This document shows, one piece after another, positions 12,831 to 23,215 of a stretch of DNA of 64,000 nucleotides. The notes beneath the pieces are model-generated. The model made no database searches. It was not told the origin of the DNA and saw only the letters and a program-made list of their open reading frames with translations. Origin of the DNA: Cotesia glomerata. Its lineage: Eukaryota; Arthropoda; Insecta; Hymenoptera; Braconidae. The translations under genes were made by a program, and so were the position numbers. The DNA lies in assembly GCF_020080835.1 (NCBI RefSeq), contig NC_058167.1, forward strand, positions 7,968,957-8,032,956. Reading direction: 5' to 3'. Every line of letters begins with the position of its first letter. Within the stretch, counting starts at the first letter, position 1.

Positions 12831-14997
12831 GAAAGCGCAGAATTAATTAGTGCGTGAAAATTAGAGGATGTTTTTAAATTAATTTATTGCATACTCAGTG
12901 ATATTCTGATGATTGACTAGATTCTGATAATTGGCTGCTTGGAGCTGTCATTAAATCGATATTGAATTTACAATTTAGAACAGAGTTACAGAAAATTTAT
13001 TTACTTTTTATTTAATTAATAATAAAATTAAAAAAAGTTCATTAATGGATTTTTTAAAAAATAAATAATTAAAATGATTAATTTTGTTTGAATAAAAATA
13101 AATCCAAAATTTTTAAATGTAATAATTTGCAAACCTGATTCAGAAAATATAAAATGAATTTTGTAAATATTTCAAAGTGATTAATAATTGAATGAATCAT
13201 AAAGCAAGTAATAAAATGATAAATCCCGGTAATTAGTCGGGCTTAAAACAAGGTAACTCAAACCTAATTAGAAACATCAAACGATAAGGATTAACTCGAA
13301 AGTGGAAACACTAAAATTAGTTTACCGGATGTGGTGTAAGAACATGATAGTGAGCGGGAGTAAGAGACGTATAAAAGGGCTAGATTGGATACCGTCCTCC
13401 TGATGCAATATTACCGTGAATCCGACTACATTACGACTGGGGCCGGTTAAGTGACAACTGACTTGAGATAATTTTATCAAACTTGCTAATTTCTTTTACT
13501 CTTATTTACACTTCTAATTTAACATTTCCCGCTCAAGATTTATTAAAAATATAATTTCAGCGTCAATATAAATTTCACTGTCGCTCAACAATCTGTCATA
13601 TACATAGCATTCGTTATAACGAGTAATTTAACTAAGCATAAAATTTACGTAACATAGATGTCATAAAAAGTGATTTACTACAATTGTAAGTACTAACGAT
13701 AAGATAAAAACAGTTGTTTTATTCTAGTCGTCGTATTCGACGATAAGTTGCTCATAAAAATCAAAACTATTTCTTTTTTGTTCTTCAGCGTACGAAACAA
13801 AGCTAATAAATAAAATATTAAGCATAAAATTTATAATAAAAATAATTATCGTGCAAAAAAATTACATTCGAGAATTAGAGAGCCGGAGATGTAAAGTGAA
13901 GTGTTGAAAAGTATTCAAAAATAATTTGAGCAGATGGGAGGGTAATTGAGACAAAGAGATCCGTCTGATTTCTAAGCTGAATGAGCGTAGAGGGTTGGAG
14001 GGTTGGCGGGTGATACGAGAGATGGAGATAAGAATGGAATGATGTCATCTGTTATACTGGCAGTGGATCTTTAGATAAAAGAGTTAAGCAAAGTAAAGGC
14101 CAGAATAGGATAGGATTCGGTGGTTCCATTGGCTCGCACCTCGTTTCTAGATCTCTTTGTTTTATCCAGGTTTTTTCGCTCCATATATAGTCTATAGTCT
14201 CTTTACTGTGTCTGGGACTTGGAAGCTTGCTTGGTGAATTTTAATGAGTCTTGCGGCCCGCGGCTCTTGCCTAGATAAATGAATCCCGGGTTTTCTCTAC
14301 TCTCTATTCTCTATGACTTTACGCTTATGACTATCCTTATCTCCACTCACGCTTATTTTTATCGCGTCGGGAATTTTTATATCTCTTCTCTGGTGAACGT
14401 ACCTCTCATCCGTGATAAAATTTTTTATCAGATCTGCATCTCGGGTACGAAAAATAAGTAAATCTTGTAAAAATGACTCAGACAAAGTTCATGACCTAGT
14501 ACAGCTTGGAATTTTAATTCGTCATGTCAGTATTGGCTTTGAAAATAACCTACTAGATCATTTATAATCACTTCAAATGAAAAAATTTATTATTGTGTTT
14601 CTAAATTATTTGCTTTAAAAATTCTTCAAAGTATTATTCATTTATTTATTATTATTATTATAAGTTATTAAATTGAAGATTAATAAATCTAAAGTTTTTT
14701 TTCAAATGCAACAATATCGCATTTCAAAGTAAAAATAAACTGGATTTACCCGCTATTCGACTGACACGTGGCGATTTCAATACGTGAGTATTGTATCAAA
14801 TAAACTTTTATTAAATACTAATAAAGTTATAGTTGTGACAAAGCTTTCATTCATTCAACTTCCAAACTTTCATTTGTCGTTTATATTTCCATAGAATGTT
14901 TATCAATATAAACAAAGTATTTTCTCAAAAAAAAAAATAAACAAAAATTTTGTCGTTCGTAGTATAAAGTTTTAATAAAATAACAAAAATGACTCAC
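9106..14997. other. AT-rich non-coding stretch; (TTA)n microsatellite
   Basis: No supported gene. A (TTA/ATT)n microsatellite lies at about 12798-12832. Somewhat GC-richer patches occur at 9290-9900, 12310-12660, 13320-13450 and 13870-14290. The open frames in them (up to 107 codons) show no family resemblance and no splice context. If the exon at 15186-14998 is the start of a gene reading leftwards, this stretch is its first intron. Confidence 0.45.
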
Positions 14998-15186
14998 CGG
15001 ATGAAGATAAAGCATATTATTATGATTAATATTTTTCTGCGTCCATTTAACCTTTCGCAATATTTTTTCAGCCTTCAAATCAAAATCATCGTCCGTCGTG
15101 ATTAACGGATGCTCCTCTGTCTCATTATCATTGTCATGAGTATAATCCGCATAATTATCATCAACAATAACAACACTCGAAGCCAT
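14998..15186 (-). CDS. First coding exon of an unidentified gene (63 codons, partial)
   Basis: The ATG at 15186-15184 has a favourable context (AAAATGGC). The frame runs 63 whole codons to a strong donor, CCG|GTGAGT, with the intron beginning at 14997 in phase 0. The peptide starts MASSVVIVDDNYADY and is very acidic: a run rich in Asp, Asn, Glu and Thr is followed by a basic segment, KAEKILRKVKWTQKN. No signal peptide or membrane segment is visible. I do not recognise the protein. No matching second exon was found further left in the window, so the gene would have a first intron longer than 15 kb. A GC-richer tract at 16430-16990 upstream could hold its promoter. The exon call rests on ATG context, composition and donor only. 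Confidence 0.45.
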
Positions 15187-16429
15187 TTTAACTTATCACA
15201 ACACTAAATTTTCCAGTTAAAATAGCCCAAGTTTCATTTGAGCCGAAAAAATTAAACGCGTATTAGACGACTGACCCAGAACGATAAACACTGATAATAC
15301 AAAATAATATTATACGTCGATTACTGAAGTCCACATACTCACTTTTACTACACTTCTAATGGATAAATGACCACACATTTATGTTTGAAGTTTTTTTTTT
15401 CACTACCGTAATAACATGTTTGTTTTGAATGAACTGTCTCAACGACAATCAACTTTACAATAAATACCATACTGGTAACCAATTACTCGGTAAACAGTAG
15501 AAATGAACACACCGGCCGTTGCATAATTTCGTTGTCTGAAAATATAAGAATATAAATTAATGCTTAATAAGAATTTTTTTTCTAATATTTAATAATATAT
15601 TATATGATATGAAACATCCGTGTCAGTGACCGAAGATTGCTACTTCTTTGACTTCAATATAACTAACGTAAAACGTATAATAAATATGAATATAAATATA
15701 AATATATAAAAGATAGACTGAGGAAAACGCTCGAGGAAATAATTAGTATGAATCGTATAGTTTATTGCTTTTGAATTGAGATAAGCCCAAGGTTTTTTTT
15801 TTGTTATATAAATAAACACACATGTTTAATTATTACGAGAAAGTTTAAGTTAAGCAAAAATAATAATTTTTAGTTTTTTATTTTATTTTATTGTAATTAT
15901 TTGTTTTTTGATTAAAATAAAATTAATGTTTGGTGATAAACGTACTCTTAAGATGAAATTAATGAAAGGAATTTTTTTTTTTTTTTATTAGAAAGGCCTG
16001 GTCTTGAAACTTTTTGTTATTACATAAATACCTTCGTAATTATTAAAGGTAAAAAAAAAATCATTTTAAAAATGAAAAATATTATTTCTCTGTAAACTTT
16101 CATATTTATCAAATAAAACTACATTAAATTCCCAGCAAATTAAATTTTGTATTTATTTAGCAAATGTATATTTGCTAAAAGTTAATTTATTTAATAAAAA
16201 TATTAATTTATTAAAAATTATAAATATTTTTAATATATTTTAAAAAAGTAATTGATTAATTTTTTTTTGAATCTCGAAAATAATAACTTAGAAGAATTAA
16301 TTGAAAAAAAATAGCAATTAGATAGGCCTTAACCCGAATCCTCGTTAAAATTTTAATAAAACAAGCTAATGTTCAATAAAAAATGTTTTTCACCAACTAG
16401 CAAAAAAAAAAAAACGATTGAAATTCCGC

Positions 16430-16990
16430 GGTTAAAAAAATGTTATCAAGAATAAAAAATCTAGAGCGTAGAGATGATGACCCGGCATCACTAACGAGAA
16501 CGAAGAACGAGGATGTGGAGGTATAATATCCGCGGTGGGAGTGGAGGCGATGAATAAAGGATCACTCGCGGGTGTCGGTTGACGCACCATACCATTGAAA
16601 CCCCAGTAACCAGTAACCGACAAATAGACACGAGCGAGACGACATTTATTTTGACACAACAGATCAGAGAAAGAAGCTCAGCCAGACTCAGACAGAGAAC
16701 AAGGCGACAGAGCGGAGGAACGAGGGAGGACGACCGATGTATATAACCAGTGTGGTACAAAAAATCGTACATGGGTCATTGGTCGAAAGCTCGGTACGCA
16801 CGAAGGGGTTGACGCGCTCGACACCCTACCTCAATGCTTCACTCACTCACTCACTCACCCTGCAATCCCTCTAACTCTGTATAGTATCTGGTTTTACATT
16901 CACACACATCCACATGACCGTATCAACCGATTATTACTGCCTCACTTGATGCTCTCGTTTTACTCCGCAGATCACTGCTATGATATATAC
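16430..16990 (-). promoter_or_regulatory. GC-richer tract, possible promoter/5' UTR region (minus strand)
   Basis: This block stands out from the AT-rich surroundings. On the minus strand it has a TATATA box-like run near 16743-16738, then about 100 nt rich in CTCT/TCTG phrases like an insect 5' leader. A (TCAC)n run lies at about 16842-16858. Its position 1.5 kb upstream of the coding exon at 15186 is compatible with a separate non-coding first exon. No coding frame is convincing. This is inference from composition only. Confidence 0.2.
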
Positions 16991-17176
16991 CTATACATAA
17001 CCGGGCAGGGGAATTCCCTCGTGAAACGCAATAAATATTTACGATATTAAAAATTAGATTGACGTTAAATGATTGGCCGAGATAAAAATATTTATACATA
17101 TATAGAGAAATTCAGGCTGTAACTGTGTTTAATAATGTTTAAATGACCTCTGAACTCACTATTGATTGATAAAATA

Positions 17177-17392
17177 TACACTACCGACAGAAAGTTTCCG
17201 GACAAGATGAAAATTTATTAAAACGATTATTAAAAATAAAATAAACCAAGAAGAAAGTCAATGACACGATTGTACACACTTTGTAAAATAAAATAGCATT
17301 TTCTTTATAGATCAAGTTAATTTGTTTATGTATCATATTTAAATTAAAAAGTAAACAAGAAGGTTGTCCGGAAATTTTCCGTCGGTACTGTA
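17177..17392. mobile_element. Tc1/mariner-type MITE, TA target site
   Basis: TA at 17177 is followed by CACTACCGACAGAAAGTTTC. The right end, read on the other strand, is CAGTACCGACGGAAAATTTC followed by TA at 17391-17392. The 26-bp inverted ends match well (ending CCGGACA) and both ends abut TA, as expected for Tc1/mariner non-autonomous elements. The interior is about 160 bp, AT-rich and non-coding. Confidence 0.8.
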
Positions 17393-18463
17393 TAATAATA
17401 GTAATAATAATTATCGTCGATTAAATAACTAAAAATGATTGATTCTATTTAATTTTGTTCATATTTTTCATTGAAACTTTAAGAAAAAATTTTTATAGAA
17501 AAAAGAAAAATCACTGAGTAGAAAATTTAATATCACAGAGCTTTATACTCGGAAAAATAATTATTTGCTAGCGTTTAATTAATACTTGTGATAATTATTC
17601 TGTCTTCCGGGCACTGCACCGAATATTATAGATAAACAGCCGACAATACCGTGGTGGACTGACAAGATGTGAGGATATTGAATCGAAAACTAGGTCGTAA
17701 ACGTAATGCTAATGCAGGAGAAAGGAACCGAGAGTACAACCAAGTTCCTACTCTAGCAGTACCTGCACTTACTGATGCTACTAGTGAAAGCTAATACTAT
17801 TTTTTTTCTCAACCGTAGTGACACAGAGACCGCGAGACACCTATTTTCGAAGATTGCTCCAGTTTCAGCTAGCTAAAACTGATGCAAAGGCTTTCACTTA
17901 TTGTATAGTTAATATAAAAAAAATAAAATATGAATGGACTGTTAACATACCACTTGATGCAGAGAAATTGTGTGAGTGGTACATGAACTTTTTATGCAAA
18001 GTTTAAATGATAAAGTTCACTGTCAACGGTTATAGTGTCAAACTTTACTGAAATCCCTGATGATTTCTCGGCAGCGTTATTTTATAACTGACAGTTCAAG
18101 TGGAGAAAGGATTTTCCGTTGAATAACACGCTCTGGATGTACACACTCTTTTGTGACATTTTGACGTGACAACCGCATATTGGCACTGCAAAAAATTTAT
18201 CAGTATTTTAAATTAATTTTTTAGTGAAAAAATATTCTTCATCGTTTAAATTGTCTGAAGTTTGAAATTATTTTAATTGAAATGTTGCATTAGAATTTTA
18301 CGTTAACGTTTTGACGGTTTAAAAAAAAAATTCGATAAAAAATTAATTGCTTCATTTGTGTAAAATCAATTTTAAAAATTTGGATGAATAATAAATTAAA
18401 TAATTTTAGGAGGTGCGAATAAGGTGAAAAGACCAAAGTAATCAGTTTCGACTATTTATTTTC

Positions 18464-18510
18464 ATATATACGACATTTCGTCGGTGTTATTCCGATATCA
18501 TCAGGTATCT
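18464..18510 (-). ncRNA. Hammerhead-ribozyme-like motif, Penelope-like element type
   Basis: On the minus strand the order is AUAC, CUGAUGA, a stem-loop with UCGG pairing to CCGA, then CGAAA, then UGUC followed by GUAU. CUGAUGA and GAAA are the two invariant hammerhead core boxes. UCGG/CCGA forms stem II, GUC is a classical cleavage triplet, and the AUAC before the core can pair with the GUAU after the cut as stem I. Stem III is almost absent, as known for hammerheads of Penelope-like retroelements that work as dimers. The core looks intact, but one base in the usual ACGU stem III appears to have changed to AUGU, so activity is uncertain. It probably marks the terminal repeat of a degraded Penelope-like element (about 18430-18640). 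Confidence 0.55.
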
Positions 18511-18639
18511 TGAAAAAGTCTGTCAAAGAATTGTCAACACTCTGATCATTAGATAGCAGATTCCATATCGACGTTCTAATTAGCAAATTGTCTAACTCCA
18601 TTTTAGAGAATCTTCCATTTGTACGAAAAAACAATTAGT

Positions 18640-20368
18640 TCAAAATTTACTATCACTTTATAAAACCATTTAATATCATTAATATCTAATAGAGGTATAA
18701 TATTTTGGTTTGGATCATTCAAATAATTTATAATTGGACTATTGCTACATCAAAATGTTAAAAAATTACCCTCTAAAAAATAAGGAGTTAGACCAATTGC
18801 TAATTAGACCGTTTATATACTAATTTTATTCGTATAAATTTAGTCAAAAACATCGATAAATTACAGATCAACAAATATCCAGTGTTACAGAACTCTATTA
18901 ATTTAATACAAGTTATTGAAAATTATTAATAGTAAAAAATTATTAATAAATACCAGACAACAACCTCTTTTCCACGCATGTTACTCTCAACTCACCTGAT
19001 TTGCACTTCCTACAATTATTTATTCACAAAACCTGAAGATTTTCATAATAAATTAAATAAAATTATTTGAGAAAACAAAAAAGGTTATTGACCTCCATCG
19101 AGTACTAGAACTACAAAATAGGAACTACGAAATAGTATAGAGTAGTGGAACAGCAAGTGAAGCATGCAAGACGATTTATTCACGTAGCTAAAGCAAAACG
19201 TCCACATGAAACACTACTACCTTACATTACGTATAACGCAGAGATAAAGATACGTAAAAACTTTTAAAGTTTATATTTTCTATCCTCATACCATCAACTT
19301 CTGGCCACTTTCTTCATCCAGCTCCCGAGTTGTTTTAAATTTATATAGCTATATATATATTTTGTTTTTAAGCTTGAAAAACAATTTGCGAGACGAAAGT
19401 GCATACACATAAATGTACTTTGTTTGCTCTAAGGGAGCAATTAGGCAATGTCTATAAAACCTGTTTTTATTCGCTTAATTTACTTGTCGAATACAATAGC
19501 TCTTATTATAAGGGCGAAAGCAAGCTAAATCAAGTAATGGTAGAAGAATTTTATTTTATAATTGCTCTGGAACAATATTCCTGAAATGTTGAATTGAATT
19601 TTCTTACTTTTTTTTTCTTGTCAAGAGCTAAATAGTAATTAAATTTGTTATTTAAAAAAAAAAAGTTATTATTAAATATTTTATTCACAAAAATTAATTT
19701 ATATCAATTGTTTTTTAAAAATAATAAAAAAAGAATAAATTATTATTTTAAAAAAAATTAACAATTGACATAAATTATTTTTTTTATAAAAAATATTTAA
19801 TTATTAACTTATATGCTTACCAAAAAAAAATTATTATCTTCATATTTATTTCTTTAATTAATGACATAGTATTGACCAGTCTCAATACATTTTCATCAAA
19901 ATTTTAAAATCATTGTCTAGACAAAAGTCTGGTTTTTTATAAATTTTTATCATTAACATCAATATTTTTCCCTATACTTTGGTTATTTTAATAAAATTAT
20001 AATTACAAGGTAGTAATTACTTGAATAATTAATCAATATCAAGGGACAAATTAATGAATCTGTAACAATGACGCCGGCTTCCAACGGCCTCTGACGCCAT
20101 CTTGATTTTTAAACTTCTGACATGCGCAGTAACTTTTCCTTCCACTTCTTCCCCGCGGCGCTAGTAGTAACTTCTGCATCTAAAAATGAATGCACTTATT
20201 ATTATATAAAATATATATTGCAGTTTGTTTTGAAAAGTAACATTTGATTGTGATTAAAATATATTTATTTTTATTAAAATTAATTATTATTTTAACAGTT
20301 AAAAAATTTTGCAAATTTAATAAAAAAAAAATTAAAACTGAGTATAATTAAAAAAAAAAAAAAAAAAA
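18640..20368. other. AT-rich intergenic DNA upstream of the mTERF gene
   Basis: No gene supported. The last few hundred bases should include the promoter of the mTERF gene: a short GC-richer patch near 20065-20180 (GACGCCGGCTTCCAACGGCC) lies about 200 bp upstream of the start codon, and an A-run of over 20 nt directly precedes the ATG. Confidence 0.4.
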
Positions 20369-23137
20369 ATGGCAAACAGTGTCGTAAGGTGTCTAGTAAA
20401 AAATTTACTAAAAATTAACCCCAAATCCAGCATCAGGATTGCTACCATTCAAACATCAACAATAATAAATAATAATCGTAAACAAAGCACATCAACAGAT
20501 TCAACAAAATTGTTACCGCCAGCCCTGGACCCAGATTACCACGACATCAAAGGATTTAGGCAGTTCCTGGACGACCATCATATGGGGCCCAAAGCAGCCT
20601 ATGTGCTGATGAAAGTCGCCAGAGTTCCCAGAAACACTGCCCAGGAAGTTGTCAAAGACTTTACGTTATTCAAAAAGCTGTCAAAAAATGATATTGTCAA
20701 AAATTACGCGGCTTTACTTGCAGCCGGTCTTACCAGCGAGGAGATTAAAAAACATCCTTATGTGCTAGCTGATACTCCAGATGACTTGGCCTTGAAAATT
20801 ACGATGTTCAATCAGATGAAGCTGGATTTAAATGACGGTATCAGGCTATTCCAAATTCCAGCTCGCAGGTTTTCGCGCTATTTGGTTGTCGTCAGCGATG
20901 ACAAGAAAATTATTCCTGAGTTCAACAGCCGGATTGAATATTTGGCCAATCAACTTGAGGTATTTATTTATTTATGTATTTATATTGTAATTGTGATTTA
21001 TTTATTTATTTAATTAATTATTTTCAGACCACTCCTAAAGAAATATGTGACAGATTACCGAGTCGCAGTCAGGTTTTTGGAGTTCCAATGGAAAGAATAG
21101 TCAGTCTTACAAAAATTTTTCTAGGTAATTATATATTTACTAGCGGACCTGACAGACGTTGTCCTATACATACGACTTAAATTTAAAAATCGTGAGCTTA
21201 TTCATTCTTAGTTATTCCTTAATTATTAACATTTTCGTAAATATAAGTCTATTATGATGTTATACTCATCAAGAGCTTTCATTTGAGTACCCACATCAAT
21301 TTTTCATATATTTTATATATTTATATATATGTATATATGAAAAATATATCAAGAATGCATGTGGGTACTCAAATGAAAGCTCTTGATGAGTGTAACATCG
21401 GGATGAGCTTATATCTTTAAAAACGTCAATAGTTAAGAAAGTACAGTGCATTTCAAAAAAATCCATTATTTTATGAATCAAAATTTTAATTAATTGCAAT
21501 TCTATTTTTATTAAAAAATGACATTATATCTTGTAAAATATTGACATTTTTAAAGATTTATTCTCACCATGACATTACACTCTTCAAGACCTTTCATTTG
21601 AGTATCCGGATCAATTTTTTTTATGTATTTTATCTATATGATATTTGTGAAATATAAAAAACTCTAACTGTTACTCGCCTGCTCCGCTGGGCGCTTTATA
21701 AAATTGTATTTTTAGATCTAGATTTGAAATTTAATTAGAGTATTGTTTTGACTTGCACAGATTCCCAATTCTATCGAATTGGCATCCACCTTTTATCCAC
21801 GTAATTATTCTAGCTAATATTCATTGTTACTTTCAATGTGCAATCATTATAACATTTCCGTGTCTTTCTTACGAAAATGAATAATAATTGATATGAAAAA
21901 AATAATTTGTAATGAGCATTGAAAGTTTCAGTTAAAGAAATTGCAGGTCTCATAAGTGAAGAAATCTGCTTAGTATATATACATAAACAATAGAATTAAA
22001 AAATTTATTTTAAACAAATGACAATCGAATAGAATAAATTTAGTTACAATAAAAATTCATTTTTTCTAAGTCAAAAAAATATAGGTTCCGGATAAGTAAT
22101 CACCATCATATCATATACTAAAACCTACTCCGAAACACGCTGCATCTTATTATATAAGTATTATTCCGATCGGTTCAGTAGTTTTCGCAGTATAACCGGA
22201 CAAAAAAACCGGCTCTCCATTTATTAGTATAGATAAGATAGATAAGATATATGAAAAGTGCATGTGGGTACTCAAGGTCAATAACAATTTATAAATAAAA
22301 AATCTATTAAATAAACATTTTCCCTTGGACTGAATTGTGAATCTAAACCGTTCTGGAATCTATCTGAAGACACACAAAAAATTTCATTAAAATCGGTCCA
22401 GCCGTTTGAGAGGAGTTGAGTGACAAACATACGCACAGAAGAAATATATAATGATTATTATTATTAATATATGCAATAAAAAAAATCATTTTAAATATTT
22501 CAATAAAATAATTTTATTTTAATTTAGATGGCGGTATGCCGAAGAGTACATTAAAAGAATATTTACATCTTTACGCGCTTGATTACTCGAGATCTATCAA
22601 CAGGGCTGCAACGACAAGAGAATTAGGAATTACTCCGCTTACACCATGGTTTGTTCGATGTCCAGACGAAAAATTTGAAGAGTAATATTAAATATCTATT
22701 TTTATTTATTAAAAATTATTGTTGATTAATTCTGACTTATTTATTTTCATAGATATGTCACAAAGTATAAAGAAAAAAAAAATATTGAAAAACCTTATGA
22801 AAATATTAATGACTACGTGATGACTCTCTTCAAATGCAATGCATCGGATATCGAAAGTCTCTACAGACGAGATCCTCGTCTGCGTAAGATGAACAAGAAA
22901 ATTTTGACCGACATGTTTAAATTTTTACACCAACTGGGTTATACTTTCGAAGAGCTATTTATATCTCCTCGATGTTTTCATTGCTCACCAGAAAATCTCC
23001 GTGAAAAATACGATTTATGGATGGAGAATGACTTGGGGCGACCTCCTTTGGTCGTTATCTCTTCCTCGACTGGGTTGTTCCAAAAGTGGCTGAAAAAAAG
23101 GACCAAAAAAGAAATCGTCCAGTCTTCTCCAACATAA
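20369..23137 (+). CDS. Mitochondrial transcription termination factor (mTERF) family protein, 4 exons, 408 aa
   Basis: Exons: 20369-20959, 21028-21124, 22528-22681 and 22753-23137. All introns are GT-AG and the phases agree (0, 1, 2). The product is 408 aa. The first ~45 residues are rich in Lys, Arg, Ser, Thr and Asn with few acids, as in a mitochondrial targeting peptide. The rest has the helical, Leu-rich, repeated 30-residue pattern of mTERF modules, for example KNYAALLAAGLTSEEIKKHP and FLHQLGYTFEELF. Family members bind mitochondrial DNA or rRNA and regulate transcription or ribosome assembly; insect mTERF5 or mTTF are the likeliest relatives. The 1.4-kb second intron holds palindromic repeats. 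The 3' end lies 78 bp from the convergent acyltransferase gene. Family sure, exact member not. Confidence 0.85.
21222..21445. mobile_element. Palindromic 'ATTTGAGTACCCACAT' MITE, copy 1 (mTERF intron 2)
   Basis: The two arms contain CTCATCAAGAGCTTTCATTT and ATTTGAGTACCCACAT and their complements, around a (TA)-rich loop. The outer part reads AAGATATAAGCTCATCCCGA in better copies. This is the most frequent repeat of the window: about eleven whole or partial copies, all between 21 and 47 kb and all in introns. A longer flank shared by several copies (starting ACTAGCAACCTTGCAGTCAC) suggests the mobile unit is about 425 bp, with the hairpin inside it. Confidence 0.75.
21541..22284. mobile_element. 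Palindromic MITE copy 2, split by a 574-bp repeat
   Basis: The left arm (about 21541-21655) and the start of the right arm (22240-22278, ending GTGGGTACTCAAG) belong to the same palindromic family as copy 1. The centre is occupied by the 574-bp repeat at 21661-22234. The right arm is cut short. Confidence 0.6.
21661..22234. mobile_element. 574-bp interspersed repeat, copy A
   Basis: It begins CTAACTGTTACTCGCCTGCT and ends CCATTTATTAGTATAGAT. A second copy of exactly the same length lies at 45951-46524 with few mismatches. The end phrase (CGGTTCAGTAGTTTTCGCAG, then TATTAGTATAGAT) resembles 3' ends of insect RTE-like LINEs or SINEs. No coding frame is visible. Class uncertain: SINE, truncated LINE or Helitron-derived. 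Confidence 0.6.
22370..22455 (+). mobile_element. Short LINE/SINE-like 3' tail
   Basis: The phrase AAATCGGTCCAGCCGTTTGA followed by GAGTGACAAACATACGCAC and an AT-rich end is typical of 3' ends of insect non-LTR retroelements (CR1/RTE-like families). Only this fragment is present. Confidence 0.45.
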
Positions 23138-23215
23138 CTTATGTTTATTTCTTTAAAATAAATTCATTTATCAACATTTTAAATTTGATTGTCTTATAAC
23201 TTTAATAAATAACAA
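23138..23215. terminator. Shared convergent 3' ends (mTERF / acyltransferase copy A)
   Basis: The stop codons of the two convergent genes are only 78 bp apart. AATAAA signals for the plus-strand gene occur at about 23158 and 23203. The nearest AATAAA on the minus strand downstream of the acyltransferase stop is at about 23149-23144, close to the mTERF stop. If these are used, the two mRNAs overlap at their 3' ends as natural antisense transcripts. Confidence 0.45.

Noticed and set aside
16432..16772. Two overlapping minus-strand frames (75 and 93 codons)
   Set aside because: Low complexity and mutually overlapping, no recognisable motif; better explained as UTR or promoter DNA.
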